DNA of 64,000 nt from Lycium barbarum (GCF_019175385.1 NC_083345.1:10765205-10829204); one strand, 5' to 3'; shown: positions 1 to 11,853, numbered from the stretch's first letter. Notes: generated from the letters alone by a model not told the origin. Program-made: numbers and translations.

Positions 1-1291
1 GAAACAAAAAGTTCGCTGAAGTTTATAATGAGGTATAATTTCTTCTCTGCAGATGTGAAGTGCTTATGTTGAGAATGACTATATCCTATATTGCCAATAT
101 GGTCTTGCCATTTGTTTATGTCAATCTTTGCAGTTTTTCTTTTTCTTTTTTCTTTTAAATCTGTTCTTGCTGGCAGACAAATAAAGTAAAGAAAAAGAGA
201 GTATCACGTCTTTGTTGATCGGCTATCCTGAGCTCTTAATGAAGCTAAACTATACTGTGTGAAAGAAAGCATGAAATTTTGTTAGCTCTTCAAAAAAAGT
301 GACCTTACAAAATCACTTTGGGTTGCTTTGAAATTGAGCTGAGAATTTAATTTTGTTAAATAACGAGTGACTCAATATAACCCAGTTGCTTCTTATATTG
401 TAGAAAGTTAAAGACAGCTGGAGGGTTGTAAATCACAGAGATATAATACCAACAGTTCCTCGTTTGATGGGCTACTGCCATGTTGCTCAACCCCTTTATT
501 TGGCAGCTGGAGATCCGAAAAACACTAAGGTGAGTTGATTCATTTTCAAACCTTTTAATCTGTCATTTCATACACTATAAAGCATCAGAATTTTGTTCAT
601 TTTTGAATTTCAAACACAACAGTTCCTGGCTTGAAAGGAGTTTGTTATTTAATTCTTATGTATCGGAACAATACGTTTTAGGATAATGTAGAACTCCTGG
701 AAGATGGTTACCAAGGCGATGTTATTGGAGAGGCCACACCTGATGTTATTGTTAGTGAATTTGTATGTTTCTCCACCTTTGTTCACCGCACCTTTATTTC
801 CTTTTTCTTAGTTGTGTTCCATATCACTCATTGGTAATATGTTTTACTTATTGTAACATTTTGTGCAGATGAAAGGTGAAAAAGAACTTATTGAGAAAAT
901 ATTGAACACAGAGATTAACATATTTCTAGCAATCAGAGATGGCAGTGCACTTATGCAGCACATGGAGGACTTCTATTACATCACTCTGTTAGAGGTACTT
1001 GCATTTTCCATTTTCGCCTTACCGTTTTGAGCTACGTTACTCGGACTGTTCAAAAATGTCGGCAGTGTGCGTTGGATCCTCCAAAAAAGTCTATTTTTTG
1101 AGGATAGGATATGGGTGTTGCAACATTTTTGGAGAGTTCGAGCAACATAGATTTTGAGAAACAATATATGGATAAATATGATATGTATTTACTTTTATGC
1201 TTTCTTATTATTTTTTCAGAATGTGAGATCAAACTATCGAACTGTTCCAAGGCCACAACTGACAGAAGAGAAGAACATATCAATTGGATAA
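1..1291 (+). CDS. Class-3 (triacylglycerol) lipase, 3' part, five exons
   Basis: The coding exons I can place are 1-32, 404-529, 682-762, 869-994 and 1220-1291, with TAA at 1289-1291. All four introns are GT-AG and the frame stays open across the joins. The peptide begins NKKFAEVYNE, then KVKDSWRVVNHRDIIP, then a segment around PRLMGYCHVAQPLYLAAGD, and ends in VPRPQLTEEKNISIG. The VVNHRDIIP block is typical of the end of the alpha/beta-hydrolase core of plant class-3 lipases, where the HRDxIP histidine belongs to the catalytic triad. The catalytic serine (GxSxG) must lie upstream of the window. The C-terminal piece resembles the Arabidopsis At4g13550-type lipases from memory. Substrate and location cannot be read here. 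The last intron carries a MITE (1032-1151). The gene is tail-to-tail with the coiled-coil gene at 2512-3911. Confidence 0.85.
1032..1151. mobile_element. hAT-like MITE in the last lipase intron (copy 1)
   Basis: About 119 bp with inverted ends: left CTACGTTACTCGGACTGTTC, right GAGAGTTCGAGCAACATAG. The flanks GTTTTGAG (1024-1031) and ATTTTGAG (1151-1158) form an imperfect 8-bp target duplication. It is the same family as 43507-43626, which is better preserved. An 8-bp duplication suggests a hAT-type transposase in trans. No coding capacity. Confidence 0.8.
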
Positions 1292-2254
1292 AATGCAAAG
1301 TATCAAAATTCTCCAATGTTGATATTCAAAAGGTCAGGGTAAAGGTTGTAAATAACAATCACACCACAACAAGTAGCTGTATATATGTATGGTTTTTATT
1401 CATGCAATTGTACATTGCCTTGGTCATTCTTCACTTAACTAGTCTTTATACAAGCATATTATACGTGTATTTCTGTTAATTATTACAAAACTAAAAATGA
1501 TAAAACAATGAGAGGCATATAATGCATTTTGTTTTAAGATGTGTATCTGCTTGTTTTTGTTAATAGTTTTAGTATTCTTATAAGACAAAGTATTTACGGC
1601 TTAATTAAAAAGATTTGAAAATGGTATTTCAGCTTTTCTAACATGACTATAAATGGAGATAACGATTGTTTATTGTTAATAAGTTATTGGTTTTCTTCAA
1701 GTTGGCACTTTCAAGAAGGAATTAATTTGTGAACAAAGGAAAAAAAATAATCCACAAACTCCTTCATGAATTAAAAAAAAGGGGTGAAAACAACAGCCCT
1801 AAAATTTATTACATCAAATAAAAGAGAAAATACCTTCTTCAAGAAGGAATCAAATTGTAATGTAACGAAAAGGGGAAAATACCTTTTAAAGAAGGAATTA
1901 AGTTATCTCCAATTTAGTTGTACTAGTATTTTGTACAAATTGTGTTTCAAATCAAAGTAAGTTACATCTTAAACTTGCTCTAGTAATAAGTAATTGTACT
2001 AAAATAATTGCCTTCTCAAAAATTTGAAGAAGAAATACACTTCGCAAACAACAAAGAAGAGATAGCATGAAAGAAGCATCAATTGAGAGGACCACCACCA
2101 ATTCTATATATTGTGGTGGGATGAATGGAATTTCTTCATCCTTAATTAGATGTTTCAAATTCTAAATTTAGATAGGAAAAAGTTCTGTTAGGGAGCGCTT
2201 CCACTATTAATGGGCCTTATGTGGTGCCGTATGCAAATTAGTTGAGGCTCTAAT
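1292..2254. other. Lipase 3' flank, intergenic
   Basis: AT-rich sequence downstream of the lipase stop. I see no gene. Around 2185-2240 there is a short fragment resembling the body of a TS/SolS-type SINE (GGGAGCGCTTCC, then ATGGGCCTTATGTGGTGCCG). Repeated motifs of the type CTTCAAGAAGGAAT occur at about 1705, 1840 and 1890. Confidence 0.5.
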
Positions 2255-2430
2255 CAGTGGCGGAGTCAGGAATTTGATGAAGGTGTGCAAATTTTCTTCT
2301 TACTTGTGTTAAGGGTGTGCAAAATTGAATAGATACTCATTGTAGCTAACATTTAACTTATGTATACCGCGTAATTTTCCGACGAAGGGTGTGCACCTGA
2401 CCACCCTTCGCCGAAGGTGGCTCCGCCCAT
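2255..2430. mobile_element. MITE, GTGGCGGAG-ended family
   Basis: A 176-bp element with ends CAGTGGCGGAGTCAGG and GGTGGCTCCGCCCAT, flanked by a perfect 9-bp direct repeat GGCTCTAAT at 2246-2254 and 2431-2439. Internally it has the GGTGTGCA motif of this Solanaceae family. Related copies lie at 11658-11853, 25858-26043 and 61012-61247. Non-coding. Confidence 0.8.
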
Positions 2431-2511
2431 GGCTCTAATACAGATATCATATGCAGAGTGAAAACAAAATGAACTAGTAGTACTATCATTCTCCTTTAAA
2501 ATGACTACCTT

Positions 2512-3911
2512 TTACAGATGCAAGCTTTTTGAAAGATTCTTAGAAAAGCTTGCTACCTTCATATTGTAGCTCATGATTTTCAAGCTTTGCCTCATAATGT
2601 CTATCTCCCTCTCCCTCTTGAGTTCTTGTTGCTCCTTTGAAGCTATTTCCTCCTTTAGAAGTGCAATTTTTTCCTCCTTTTCTTTTAGCTCCATATGCAG
2701 CTTCTCCAATAATTCCATTTGCTCTGTTTTCCAGCAGAGTCCTCCTCCTAAAACAAATAACACATTTATCTCAAAATTTTAATACTATGCCTATTAACCA
2801 CATATTTAGCTAGAGTATGCATAGAGGATCTGGATAAAATGTTAAGTAGAACTTAGCTAGTGCATAGTTAGGGAATAGAATTCGCTTTTTTCTTTGAAGG
2901 ACGTTCATTAATAGTTTATCTTTGTTTTTCTTTAAATTTATGTTCTATTAGACCATATGAGAATTTTTAAACGAGTAGAACAATCTAAAGAATAACCTGC
3001 GGGTAATAGCTATAAATTTCTCTTAATTGACTTTTCCTTTCAAGTTTCAGTGTGAAAGTGAACGAAAAAAGAACAAAAAATTCCTTTTCTAGTTGCAAAA
3101 GACAGGCATAGGGAACAACCTTTCATGTTACAACAACAGCATACCCACTGTAATCCCACAACCACAGGCCACAAGTGTTGTCCGGGGAAGGTAGAGAAAG
3201 AAGAATTAGAACCTCCCCCCTGGACCCGATAGGGAGCGAAGGAAGATGAATGAAAAGGGAAAAAGATTAACTACTCATTTTGTAGGACATTGTGGCCTTA
3301 ACTAAATGATTTGGGACTCACATAAATCAGCTTCCTGTCATAGTTACAGTATACAGCAGTTTCTACGAAAAGGATATAAAGCAAGACTGAACATACCTAT
3401 GATCTTAACTAGTTCATTTATTTCAAGAAATGAAGTGCTGCTATGACAAGATATTAATGGAGGTACCTTGATTTGTCCTATGAATAAGATCATCAAGCTC
3501 CATCTTGATTGCAAAATAAAGTTGTTTCCACTTCTCAATAGCCTCATCTCTTATAGCTTCCTCATTCCTAATTTGCTCCAACAAATAGCTTGTTGCTAAT
3601 TGATGCCGCCATTTATCTCCTTTTACACTAAACATCTCATCATTTTCTACTCCTTTGAACTTTTCTTCTTCTTTCTGTTCCAATTTCTTCTTCAACTTCT
3701 TCACTTCTTCTTTTAGCTTCTTCCTTTCCTTCTTCCACTCTGCTTCTTTCAATGCAAATATGATCATCTCTTGTGCATTAACTTGGCTCTCATATTCCCT
3801 CATGCACATTATTTCATTTACCTCAGCTTGAAGAAATCTTACGTTATGCTTCAACCCTTCTACCACTTTGTCTTTTGGATAGCTTTTGTCCTTTGTTTGA
3901 AAACTTCCCAT
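2512..3911 (-). CDS. Small coiled-coil protein, two exons, function unknown
   Basis: Exon 1 is 3467-3911 (ATG at 3909-3911) and exon 2 is 2512-2747, both on the minus strand. The donor is CAAG/GTACCT and the acceptor TTTTAG/GAGG. The join is in phase and gives 226 residues. The protein is very rich in Lys and Glu. Residues about 70-105 (KKERKKLKEEVKKLKKKL) and 155-205 (around KEKEEKIALLKEEIASKEQQ) predict coiled coils. Between them is a conserved-looking block, WRHQLATSYLLEQIRNEEAI. There is no signal peptide or membrane segment. I do not recognise a named family; plant databases hold many uncharacterised coiled-coil proteins of this type. A TATA-like stretch on the minus strand lies about 50-65 bp upstream of the start (near 3960-3973). 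Confidence 0.7.
2748..3466 (-). other. Intron of the coiled-coil gene, with a repeat
   Basis: Single GT-AG intron of 719 bp. Positions about 3128-3240 hold a widespread Solanaceae repeat recognised by ACAACAACAGCATACCCA followed by TAATCCCAC and a GGGGAAGGTAGAG motif. No coding exon is supported inside. Confidence 0.55.
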
Positions 3912-5625
3912 TTCTTATGATCCCTAAATTTTCCTACTTTTTCCAAGTATATACTAGTTCTATGTGTATATAGGAAGTGTGTGTGGCATAGGTTGTTGTG
4001 AGGGGGAGGGGCGGGGCGGTGTGGTAAAGAGGGTGTAACTCAAGCCATGTGTTATTAGTAGATGTAGGTAGAATAAAATAGTCAAAAATAACAAAAACTT
4101 AGGTAAGGAGACTTCTTCTCTTTCTGTTTTTTTTTTTTTTTTTTTCCAATTAGGTGGATGCTTCTAAAATTTTAGGATCTAAGTCTAATAGTTGGGCTAA
4201 GTTAGAACCCTATCATAGACAAAAGCCTGATATTTAAGTGGAGAAGGATAGAATGACAGACCCATTATCTACAGATTTCGAACCGTGCGTCGCTGGGTCT
4301 CACAGACTTTTCGTTCATCAAAAAGGGATTTATCGGTCATTCAAAAAAAAAGAGCTTGAGGTAAGGTACAAGCAAAAGAGCACCCGGTACAATATATTAA
4401 AGTGTGGATGGATCTTTTGGATTGGTGGATGCGAATAACAAAATGCACTAAAGGGTATCTTGGATCAACAAGAATGGTGTATGGGAGAACATGAACTTTG
4501 CAAAAAAGAGGCTCCAACCTTGCAATATGAAGTGATGGCACTAAATGCAAAGAGTTTGTACTGTGGTTCTTGGATCAATTCAATTATTAATGCGCACAGT
4601 GAAAAATGCCTTTGTGGCAGAGAATAAATGGAGAAGTCATACTTCAAGATATTGACATGAATGAATGGCAGTAATGTCCATTGGAATAAATCCACATATT
4701 CCAAAAATCACATGTACGTCATGTTGGAGCCTGTGAGGGTGGGGGAGGTTTCTTTTCCAAAATTGAATATAAATTATATACACTGATAATGTAAATAAAT
4801 TTTACGCTATTAGGTTAATTTAACCGTTTGTAGTAGGTTACTTTCTATTTTTTAAGTCATGATATCATACACTAATAAGATTTACCTATTATTATAAATC
4901 AAAATTAACTTAACGATATAAAATACACATAGAACTTACGCGCTTTTAAATTTACCTATAAAAAGTAGACTTTAAATGTTGTGGGGTGAAGTAGCATGGG
5001 GAAGGGCTATTGTATCATATACATCAATTTTGCACATATTTTGCCAGCTTTTAAGGGGCCTACAATCTCTTCTGAAAACATGGGGTACATTATTGAAAAA
5101 GAATCTTTGTTTTGAATATTATGTCTTTGTATTCACCTGAAATTCTGAACTGAAGAGACATGGGAGTTGACCAGCAGATGGAGCACGGGCTTAACTGAAT
5201 CAGCATTTTCAGCACGAAATATAAGCAGTAAGATTCAGAGCAGGAGTATTAGGGTAAGCGATAATTGTTGCATGATAAAATTTAGCAAGTTATGAAAACA
5301 GGCACCACCTACTTGAGCAAGAATTGTGCTCATCGGGTAAATTTGTAGAAGGGGAACTTCTCATAAGATAGAATAACAATAACAAGAATTGACCAGGAGA
5401 TGGAACATGGGTTCAACTGAATCAATATTTTTGGCACGAAATATAAATATATATAGTAAATATTTTTATTAAATTTCAATAAATATTGAATTTCGATCCC
5501 TTAGTTTAAAAATACTGTGTTGGGTTCTGTCTTTGTAGAAGTTGAATTTATCAAATTTAAATTCCGTATCTACACTGTATTTATTTGGACTTGACATTTT
5601 GTCAAAAATACAAACATGGCAGTAA
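3912..5625. other. Intergenic region, promoter side of the coiled-coil gene
   Basis: No gene seen. A T-tract sits at about 4128-4146. A roughly 65-bp segment at 5168-5232 recurs, diverged, at 5387-5455; both contain TTGACCAG, an AACTGAATCA motif and GCACGAAATATAA. This is probably a duplicated or twice-inserted repeat of the family seen at 11658-11853. Short open frames at 4.2-4.7 kb show no recognisable protein. Confidence 0.45.
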
Positions 5626-5914
5626 CCCTCTGTTTGGATGGTTGTTTCCTGTGGTTCATTAATGTACAATATGATATGATACAGTATGGTGTTGTATTGT
5701 ATTGTACTGTATTAATGAACACAATGTTTAGATAGACTGTATCGTTTGTTGTGGTTTAATAACATTTGTATTGTTTGGTTTGACTGTATGATACTGTATA
5801 ATAACTTGTAAGTTTACTAAAATACCCTTAACTCTTAATTAGAAATTAGTTTATACATATTAGTAATAAAACTCAGGTAAAGAATAAAATAGAAACTTTA
5901 AAAAATAAGTAGGT

Positions 5915-6325
5915 AGTAGCGGGGGTGGTGGAGGGGTGGGTGGTGTAAGGTGGGTGGTTATGGGATGAGGGTGGGGTAGTGGGTGGTAAGGTGGGGGTGA
6001 GTGGTTGTGGGGTGGGGGTGGATGGTGGTGAGGGGTAGTGGGTGGTGTGAAGTGGGTGGTAGGGTGGGGGTGAGTGGTTGTGGGAGTGGGGTTGGGTGGT
6101 GGAGGGTTGGTGGTGTGAGGTGGGTGGTTGTGGGATTAGAGAGGGGGTGGGTGGTAGGGAGGGAGTGGGGGTGGGGGTGAGTGGCGTGGGTGGGGTGAGG
6201 GTGGATAGTCGAGGGTGGGGCAGTGGTGGGGCGGGGGTGAGTGGTAGGGTGAGAATGGGGTGGGGGTGGGGAGGGTGGATGCTGGAGGGTGGAGCGGGGG
6301 TGGGGTGGATGGTGGAGGGTGGGGT
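5915..6325. repeat. G-rich GGTGGG minisatellite
   Basis: About 410 bp of degenerate tandem units built from GGTGGTGGGGTGAGTGG-like motifs. Nearly all guanines are on the + strand and cytosines are almost absent. Dense runs of three to five G make it a candidate for G-quadruplex formation. Proline/histidine-rich open frames on the opposite strand are by-products. Confidence 0.85.
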
Positions 6326-6439
6326 ATAATGGGAAAATGAAATACGTAATCACGGAAAAATCACCAAATCCGTAGTTACAAAAATTGGGACTTGTCATGG
6401 TTATATAACCATGGGATGAACCACGAGTTTACAACACCA

Positions 6440-7378
6440 TACCACCACTGTTTTAAAAGGCAGTTCCGGGACTCGCCTCGGGGCTCGTCCCGGGGCGGAG
6501 CACAGGCAAAATGCCTAGAGGCTTATGTGTGGGGCTTAGTTCTGTGAGACTTACGCCATAAGTGCCAGACTGTACGCCCTAAGCGCCAAACTGTATGTCC
6601 TAAATACACCTAATGCCCAACGCTCAGGGCTCGCCTATGAGTTCTTACACAAATTATGTGTCAAATTCCCCAATTAACATTGTTGACCCTTATAATTCTT
6701 TATTAAATGAATGATGGTTAATAATTTGCTTCATCTATAGAAATAAAACAATTGAGAATAACTCAAATAACGAACAATAGTATTGCATATTTATTATTTG
6801 AGAACACTGCGAGGGTGAATATCACTTAATATTTCTTTTAAAAATATAAAGCTGAATTTTACATCTTCACTTGCTATTAGTCTTCACGTTTTTTTCATGT
6901 GTCTCAAAATTATCATAGTTTATTATTTTGCTATTTGAAAGTAATTTTATTTTTATTCATAAAGGAGTGATGTTTTAATTATAATTTGATAAAGCTTATT
7001 GATTATTTTCTTTTAGGGAGGTAAATTGCATAGTATATATGATAGTAGTATGCTTTATAAATTGTGATTATTTTATTGTTTGAAAGTTAAGGAGTTAAAA
7101 ATGGTTTGTATCTCATAATAACTTTAAATCATTGCAATTATTTATACTTGTAAAATCATGTTAGAAGTTTTGCTTTCTATGACTTTCATTAATCATGTTA
7201 TTAAATTTTTAAAACTATTCATATTATTTTATAATTTTTGTGTCACTATACTATTTTACTATATTATAAATTAAAAATTTAAAGATCCATGGGGCTCACG
7301 CCCCGTGCCTCGGGGCATACGCCTCGTACCGTACTAAACAAAACGCCCCGCCTCACGCTCCCGCCTTTTACAACATTA
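6440..7378. mobile_element. Inserted element with TGTTTTAAAAGGC ends
   Basis: The left end reads CTGTTTTAAAAGGCAG and is followed by a GC-rich block (CGCCTCGGGGCTCGTCCCGG). The right end reads CGCCCCGCCTCACGC then CGCCTTTTACAACAT. The two ends are imperfect inverted repeats, and both GC-rich blocks contrast with an AT-rich core (6660-7280). It resembles a common plant MITE-like repeat. It interrupts the PIF-like element at 5626-7470. Confidence 0.6.
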
Positions 7379-7470
7379 CATACCACAAAATTTTAAGAAC
7401 AATAAAAACAAATATGATTTCATACAAAACCATACATTAATGAGCCAGGAACCACCATCCAAACAGGAGG

Positions 7471-8858
7471 TAAAGTAATACTGTTAACCTTTTGGATTTT
7501 AGAAGCAACACCCTATTCATACTTTAAATTGGTCAGAGGACCTCCATCTCCACTAATTTCATATCTTGAAATACTTTTAGAAATGTGTTTATATCACCAT
7601 TAAACTATCTTAGCGTTTACTACTGTTTTTTTCCAAATAATAGATGACGCGTTATCAAATAATTACTTAAACTATGAGATGTACTAGGTCTTGGACTATT
7701 TTATTTACTAAATAGGCAATTCTTCAACATTTAGGTATTTCTAGGTAGAAAAAATGTGCCTCGACCAAGATTGATGCTTAACAAAACAGAAGACTCTTGT
7801 TAGTCAAGTCAAAAAAGCGTGGTTCTAGTTGTTTAAATGAGAAAAAAGAAGAAAATAAATAGTCGTTCAATTTAGTTGAATGTGAAGGAAAAATCTGGCA
7901 CCTAAATTCGAAAATTCTATGTGAGAAATACCGACCATGGAGTAGGAATGATGAATCCAATGTCAACAACTTTATAAACCATATATAAAAAGTTGGTAGG
8001 AGCGCTTCCCTGAATGGGGCCTTACACGGCGCAAATTCGGATATAATTCATGAATTCATGACTAAAGATCAAAAAGAGGGATCTTTAGTCAAGAATTCAT
8101 GAAATGGTAGATTTTAAATCATATGGAATAATTATTTTAAATACTTTTATTCTCTTAAAATTAATATAAATTTAGTGAAAACGTCATATGATAGAAGCAA
8201 ACGATCTCTATGTCTAATACTAAATAGAGAAGAATGAAGATTAAAGTTTAGTTATCGGTTTTACGTTTCTATATTAGTTACAACATTTGTTAAGATTCTT
8301 TTTAGTTCGTCGAGAGACTTGTAGTGAGAATAGTATGATAGTACTTATGAGATTTAGATAAAGTCTACTTTTAAGAACCTCTTATTTGCGTTAAAAATAA
8401 ATTATTTAGAGTTAAAATAAAATGAACGTGGATAGAATGAAATATATTTAAATATATGTGTTATGCTTACTCATAATGATGTTTATACCAAATTAATGAA
8501 TATATAATATGCGTCAAATATTTGAATAATTTACACTATGCTTAGTGTATAATTTGCTTCTATATTCTTTTTACAAAGAATGAAATCTCCAAAAAAAAAG
8601 TTCTTTTTTTTGTCTCGCGTTTGCATAGTGGATCATAGTTGAATCCACGTCTCCAAATTTTCGTGCGGGCTTAGCAAAGTGGATCATAGTTGAAGCCCAG
8701 AGTCGCAAATGAGATTGTAAAGGGTGATTTGCATAAATAGGATCTTTTCGTATCACTATTTAAATTTTGACCTACTAAAAGTATTTTTTTCACTAAAATC
8801 AAATACTGGCGAATCATTATGAGACTTTCCTTAACGACAAGTTATGGTTATCATTAGA
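7471..8858. other. Intergenic region
   Basis: AT-rich, no gene seen. About 7995-8045 carries a SINE-body fragment (GGAGCGCTTCCC, then TGGGGCCTTACACGGCGC), like the one at 2185-2240. A short direct/inverted repeat around AAGAATTCATGA lies at 8047-8102, and GTGGATCATAGTTGAA repeats at 8628 and 8680. Confidence 0.45.
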
Positions 8859-9722
8859 GCGAATTGCCCTTCTTTTGGGGTGGTCTTTAAATTTTGGCCC
8901 TTATATTTGTAGTCTTTAAATTTTATCCTTCGGCTAAAACTCATAGGTTCCAGATTCGAATCCCCACTCAGTTAAAATTTTTTAAAAAATTCGCAAGACA
9001 GAGTTTGAATTTCGCTATGCCCGTCCGGCAGACTTTTAATTATGTTTAACTAAAAGTCTGCCGGAGGGAGTTTGAATTTCGCTATGCCTCCTCCGGCAGA
9101 CTTTTAGTTAAAGCCTCCTCAAGCAGACTTTTAGTTATTTTTAAGACAGACTTTTCCTTGAGGCATATATTTTTATTTTTATTTTTCAAGGTAAACTTTT
9201 AGTTATACCCTAACTAAAAGTGTGCCCATAAGGCATAACTAAAAGTATACCCCATAAAACAGAACTTTTCCTTAAGGCATAACTAAAAGTTTGCCTTATA
9301 AGGCAAAATCTATGTCTTAAGGAAAAGTTTTTGCCTTATGGGGCATACTTTTGGTTATACCTTAACAAAAAGTCTGCTCCATAAGGCATAACTAAACTAT
9401 GCCTTAAGGAAAAGTTCTGGCTTATGGGGCATAACTAAAAGTCTGTCTCATAAGGCATAAGTATGGTGGGGCCGGCATACCTTTAGTTAATCCTTAAGAA
9501 GTGTATGCCGGATCCGACATACATTCCCCCCAGCCCTGCCTTGCGATTTTTTTTTTTTATTTTATGCCTGAGCGGGAGTTCAAACCCAGAACCTCAGGTA
9601 TTCGCCCACCTTTTCAAGCGAAGGGCAAAACTTAAAGACTATAAATATGAGAGGCAAAATTTAAAGACCACAAATATGAGGGAAAAAAATTAAAAAACCA
9701 CCCCAAAAGATGGGCAATCCGC
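8859..9722. mobile_element. Foldback MITE with internal tandem repeats
   Basis: The left arm begins GCGAATTGCCCTTCTTTTGG and continues through GGTGGTCTTTAAATTTTG. The right arm ends in CCACCCCAAAAGATGGGC AATCCGC, its inverted complement. The arms are about 130 bp and imperfect. The centre (9000-9500) consists of many copies, in both orientations, of a unit around ACTTTTAGTTATGCC / GGCATAACTAAAAGT with GTCTGCC and CCATAAGG variants. The whole element could fold into a large branched hairpin. No protein is encoded. Confidence 0.75.
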
Positions 9723-10040
9723 GCAAAAAAATGTTCGGAATTTTGGTCAAATTTTAGAAATCACCATAACATGTTATGTAGAAGATTTGTTGCTAAAAAT
9801 TCTGGCGATTTGTGAGGAATTTAGACCAAATCACGGTGACCACTTAGAATTTCAACAACCAGAAATAGTTAAAAAAATGGAATTGTTGCTGATGAGTAAA
9901 ATCACAAAGCTAAAAATGAAAATCACTTAATTTTGTGCCTTTTTTAAAATCTAAATGGTTATTTAATTCTTTGGCCCAAGTCATATTCTTGATGACATTT
10001 GCTTAAAATTGGTTAATTGCTTCTCAGGTTTTCACTTTTC
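9723..10040 (+). promoter_or_regulatory. Probable promoter region of plastidial MDH
   Basis: This lies between the foldback element and the inferred non-coding first exon of the malate dehydrogenase gene. I see no unambiguous TATA box. The assignment rests only on position. Confidence 0.3.
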
Positions 10041-11657
10041 ACCAAGTCAAAAAGACTGTTTTAACCTCCTTTCCATATCTTTCTTTTTTAATTTACTCTC
10101 TCCCATATCTTCAAAGAACATTCTTTGCCATCTTCCTAGGAACCTCCGAATTTATAACTTTAAATTGCTTGAAGACTTATTCTTTGTTTTGGGTATTTGA
10201 GGTAATATTTCTTGGACTTGAATATGATGTTAAATTTCATTTTTCATTAAGCCCCTTTAAATTTTTATGCTTCTGTCCATCATCTAGATAAATTATAAGC
10301 TAATTATATAATATTGCATTGTGATTATATACTGTTTTCTTGAATTTAAATTCCCATGTTGTATTGAGTTCATCATTGCTTTCTTGTTCCATTTTGGATT
10401 AATTTGTCTATGCAATCTTTTATCTCATGTAAAAATGACTCTTTGATGCTCTCTGTCTTGTGATAGGCTAGAAATGGTACTTGAAAAAAAGAAAAGAAGA
10501 ATAAAGTTTTTTTCTTTTCATTTTGGATATTCAATTGTAGGCTGTATTTTCTATACCCATTTTTTTTAATAGTGAGTGTAGTGTTGATTTGATTAAGGAT
10601 GAATGGATAATTAGTTTGAAGCTCCTTTTTCCCATTTCAAGATTTTTTAAGTTCATGACCATGAATTGAAATGAGGAAATGAAAAAGCCCATAGAGTTCA
10701 CCATAAAGAAAGTTAATTTATTTAAGGGGCTAGCCTTACCAGTGAATTCTTTAGTCAGATTTTTTTTTTCTTAATCCTAAGTTGTTATCAGGAATTATCA
10801 TTTTCAGTTGGTCTTTTGTTAGATAACCAGAAAGACTGAAATTCTTGATGGAAGATATGGTAGCAGCCTAAAGTTTTTAAGAACCCTCTTTAAGCTGTTA
10901 GTCCTTTTAGGATTTCTGCGAAAATCTTACCACTTTGCTGCTGAATTATACTTGGCCACTTCTCTCTTATCTTATGGAAAATATAAGGTTTTTGTTGAAA
11001 TTCAACATGTCGTCCTACATAATAAGTATGCAGTGTTGGAAAGTACATGAGTGGTTATAGATAAATTTTATCACCCTTTCACATGTAAAATTTTAAGAGC
11101 AGCTGACGATGAAGTGCATCCGAATTCATGTTGGACATCTAGATTTTATAGCTGTTTGAGTGGAAGGGTTTTTGAAATTAAAAGAAATGAAAGCTCATAC
11201 AAACTGCAGTCCAGAGTGGCAAAAGATATTAGGAAATATATTTAGGATCACTGCTATTGAAGTGATTTCTTCTTAACAAGATTAACTAATCTTAACATAC
11301 TAATCATTTAGGTTTTTGAATTACATTCAACGAACTAGCTTTAATTGCCAAAGGCTTTATTTGCAATACAACAGCCTTGATTGATTTTAAGATCTTAAAT
11401 AGGAGCAGGACAGATACTACCTTCTTTGTGACATCAGTGAGTAACTTGCTAATGTTTTTCAATCCTGTCACACTCAAATTCAATTCCGAGTCTAATCTCC
11501 TGGATTTACAAGGAGTCTGAATGGTGCCAAATTCTATAAAATTGTAGATAATAGTATGAATTATACAATGAATAGTTAGACTTACCGAATCTGTCATCAA
11601 TCTTTCAAAATTGCTGATGATGTATTTTTATTTTTTCCTGCTTTCTGTGCCGAGCTG

Positions 11658-11853
11658 TAGTGGTGTATCTAGCATTCTAAGTGGGGGTTCAGTTGAACCG
11701 CTAACTTTCGATGCGGAGCATAAATTTATGTGTAATAAATTATTAAAATTGTAATAAATAGTAGATATGAACCCATAACTTTAAAAATATAATGGGTTCA
11801 ATATTAAAAATCTGAAGATTGAAGCCATATAATTTAAATCTTGGATCCGCCTC
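11658..11853. mobile_element. MITE inside the MDH 5'UTR intron
   Basis: A 196-bp element with left end TAGTGGTGTATCTAGCA and right end TTGGATCCGCCTCT, flanked by a perfect 10-bp repeat TGCCGAGCTG (11648-11657 and 11854-11863). It contains the GGGGGTTCAGTTGAACC motif found in this group of Solanaceae repeats. It is a diverged member of the GTGGCGGAG-ended group. Confidence 0.75.

Larger units (their letters stand above)
5626..7470. mobile_element. PIF/Harbinger-like non-autonomous element, nested
   Basis: The left end CCTCTGTTTGGATGGTTG and the right end ACCATCCAAACAGGAGG are inverted repeats, and similarity continues inward to ATTAATGT for about 35 bp. TAA flanks both sides, a 3-bp target duplication typical of PIF/Harbinger elements. 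The interior holds a GT-rich minisatellite (5915-6325) and a second inverted-end element (6440-7378). No transposase is recognisable. The long open frames over 5958-6398 are artefacts of the low-complexity GGTGG repeat. Confidence 0.7.

Noticed and set aside
5958..6398. 146-residue Pro/His/Thr-rich open frame on the minus strand, and the Gly/Trp/Val-rich frame opposite
   Set aside because: Both are read-throughs of the low-complexity GGTGG minisatellite within a transposon; no start context, splice or homology supports a protein.
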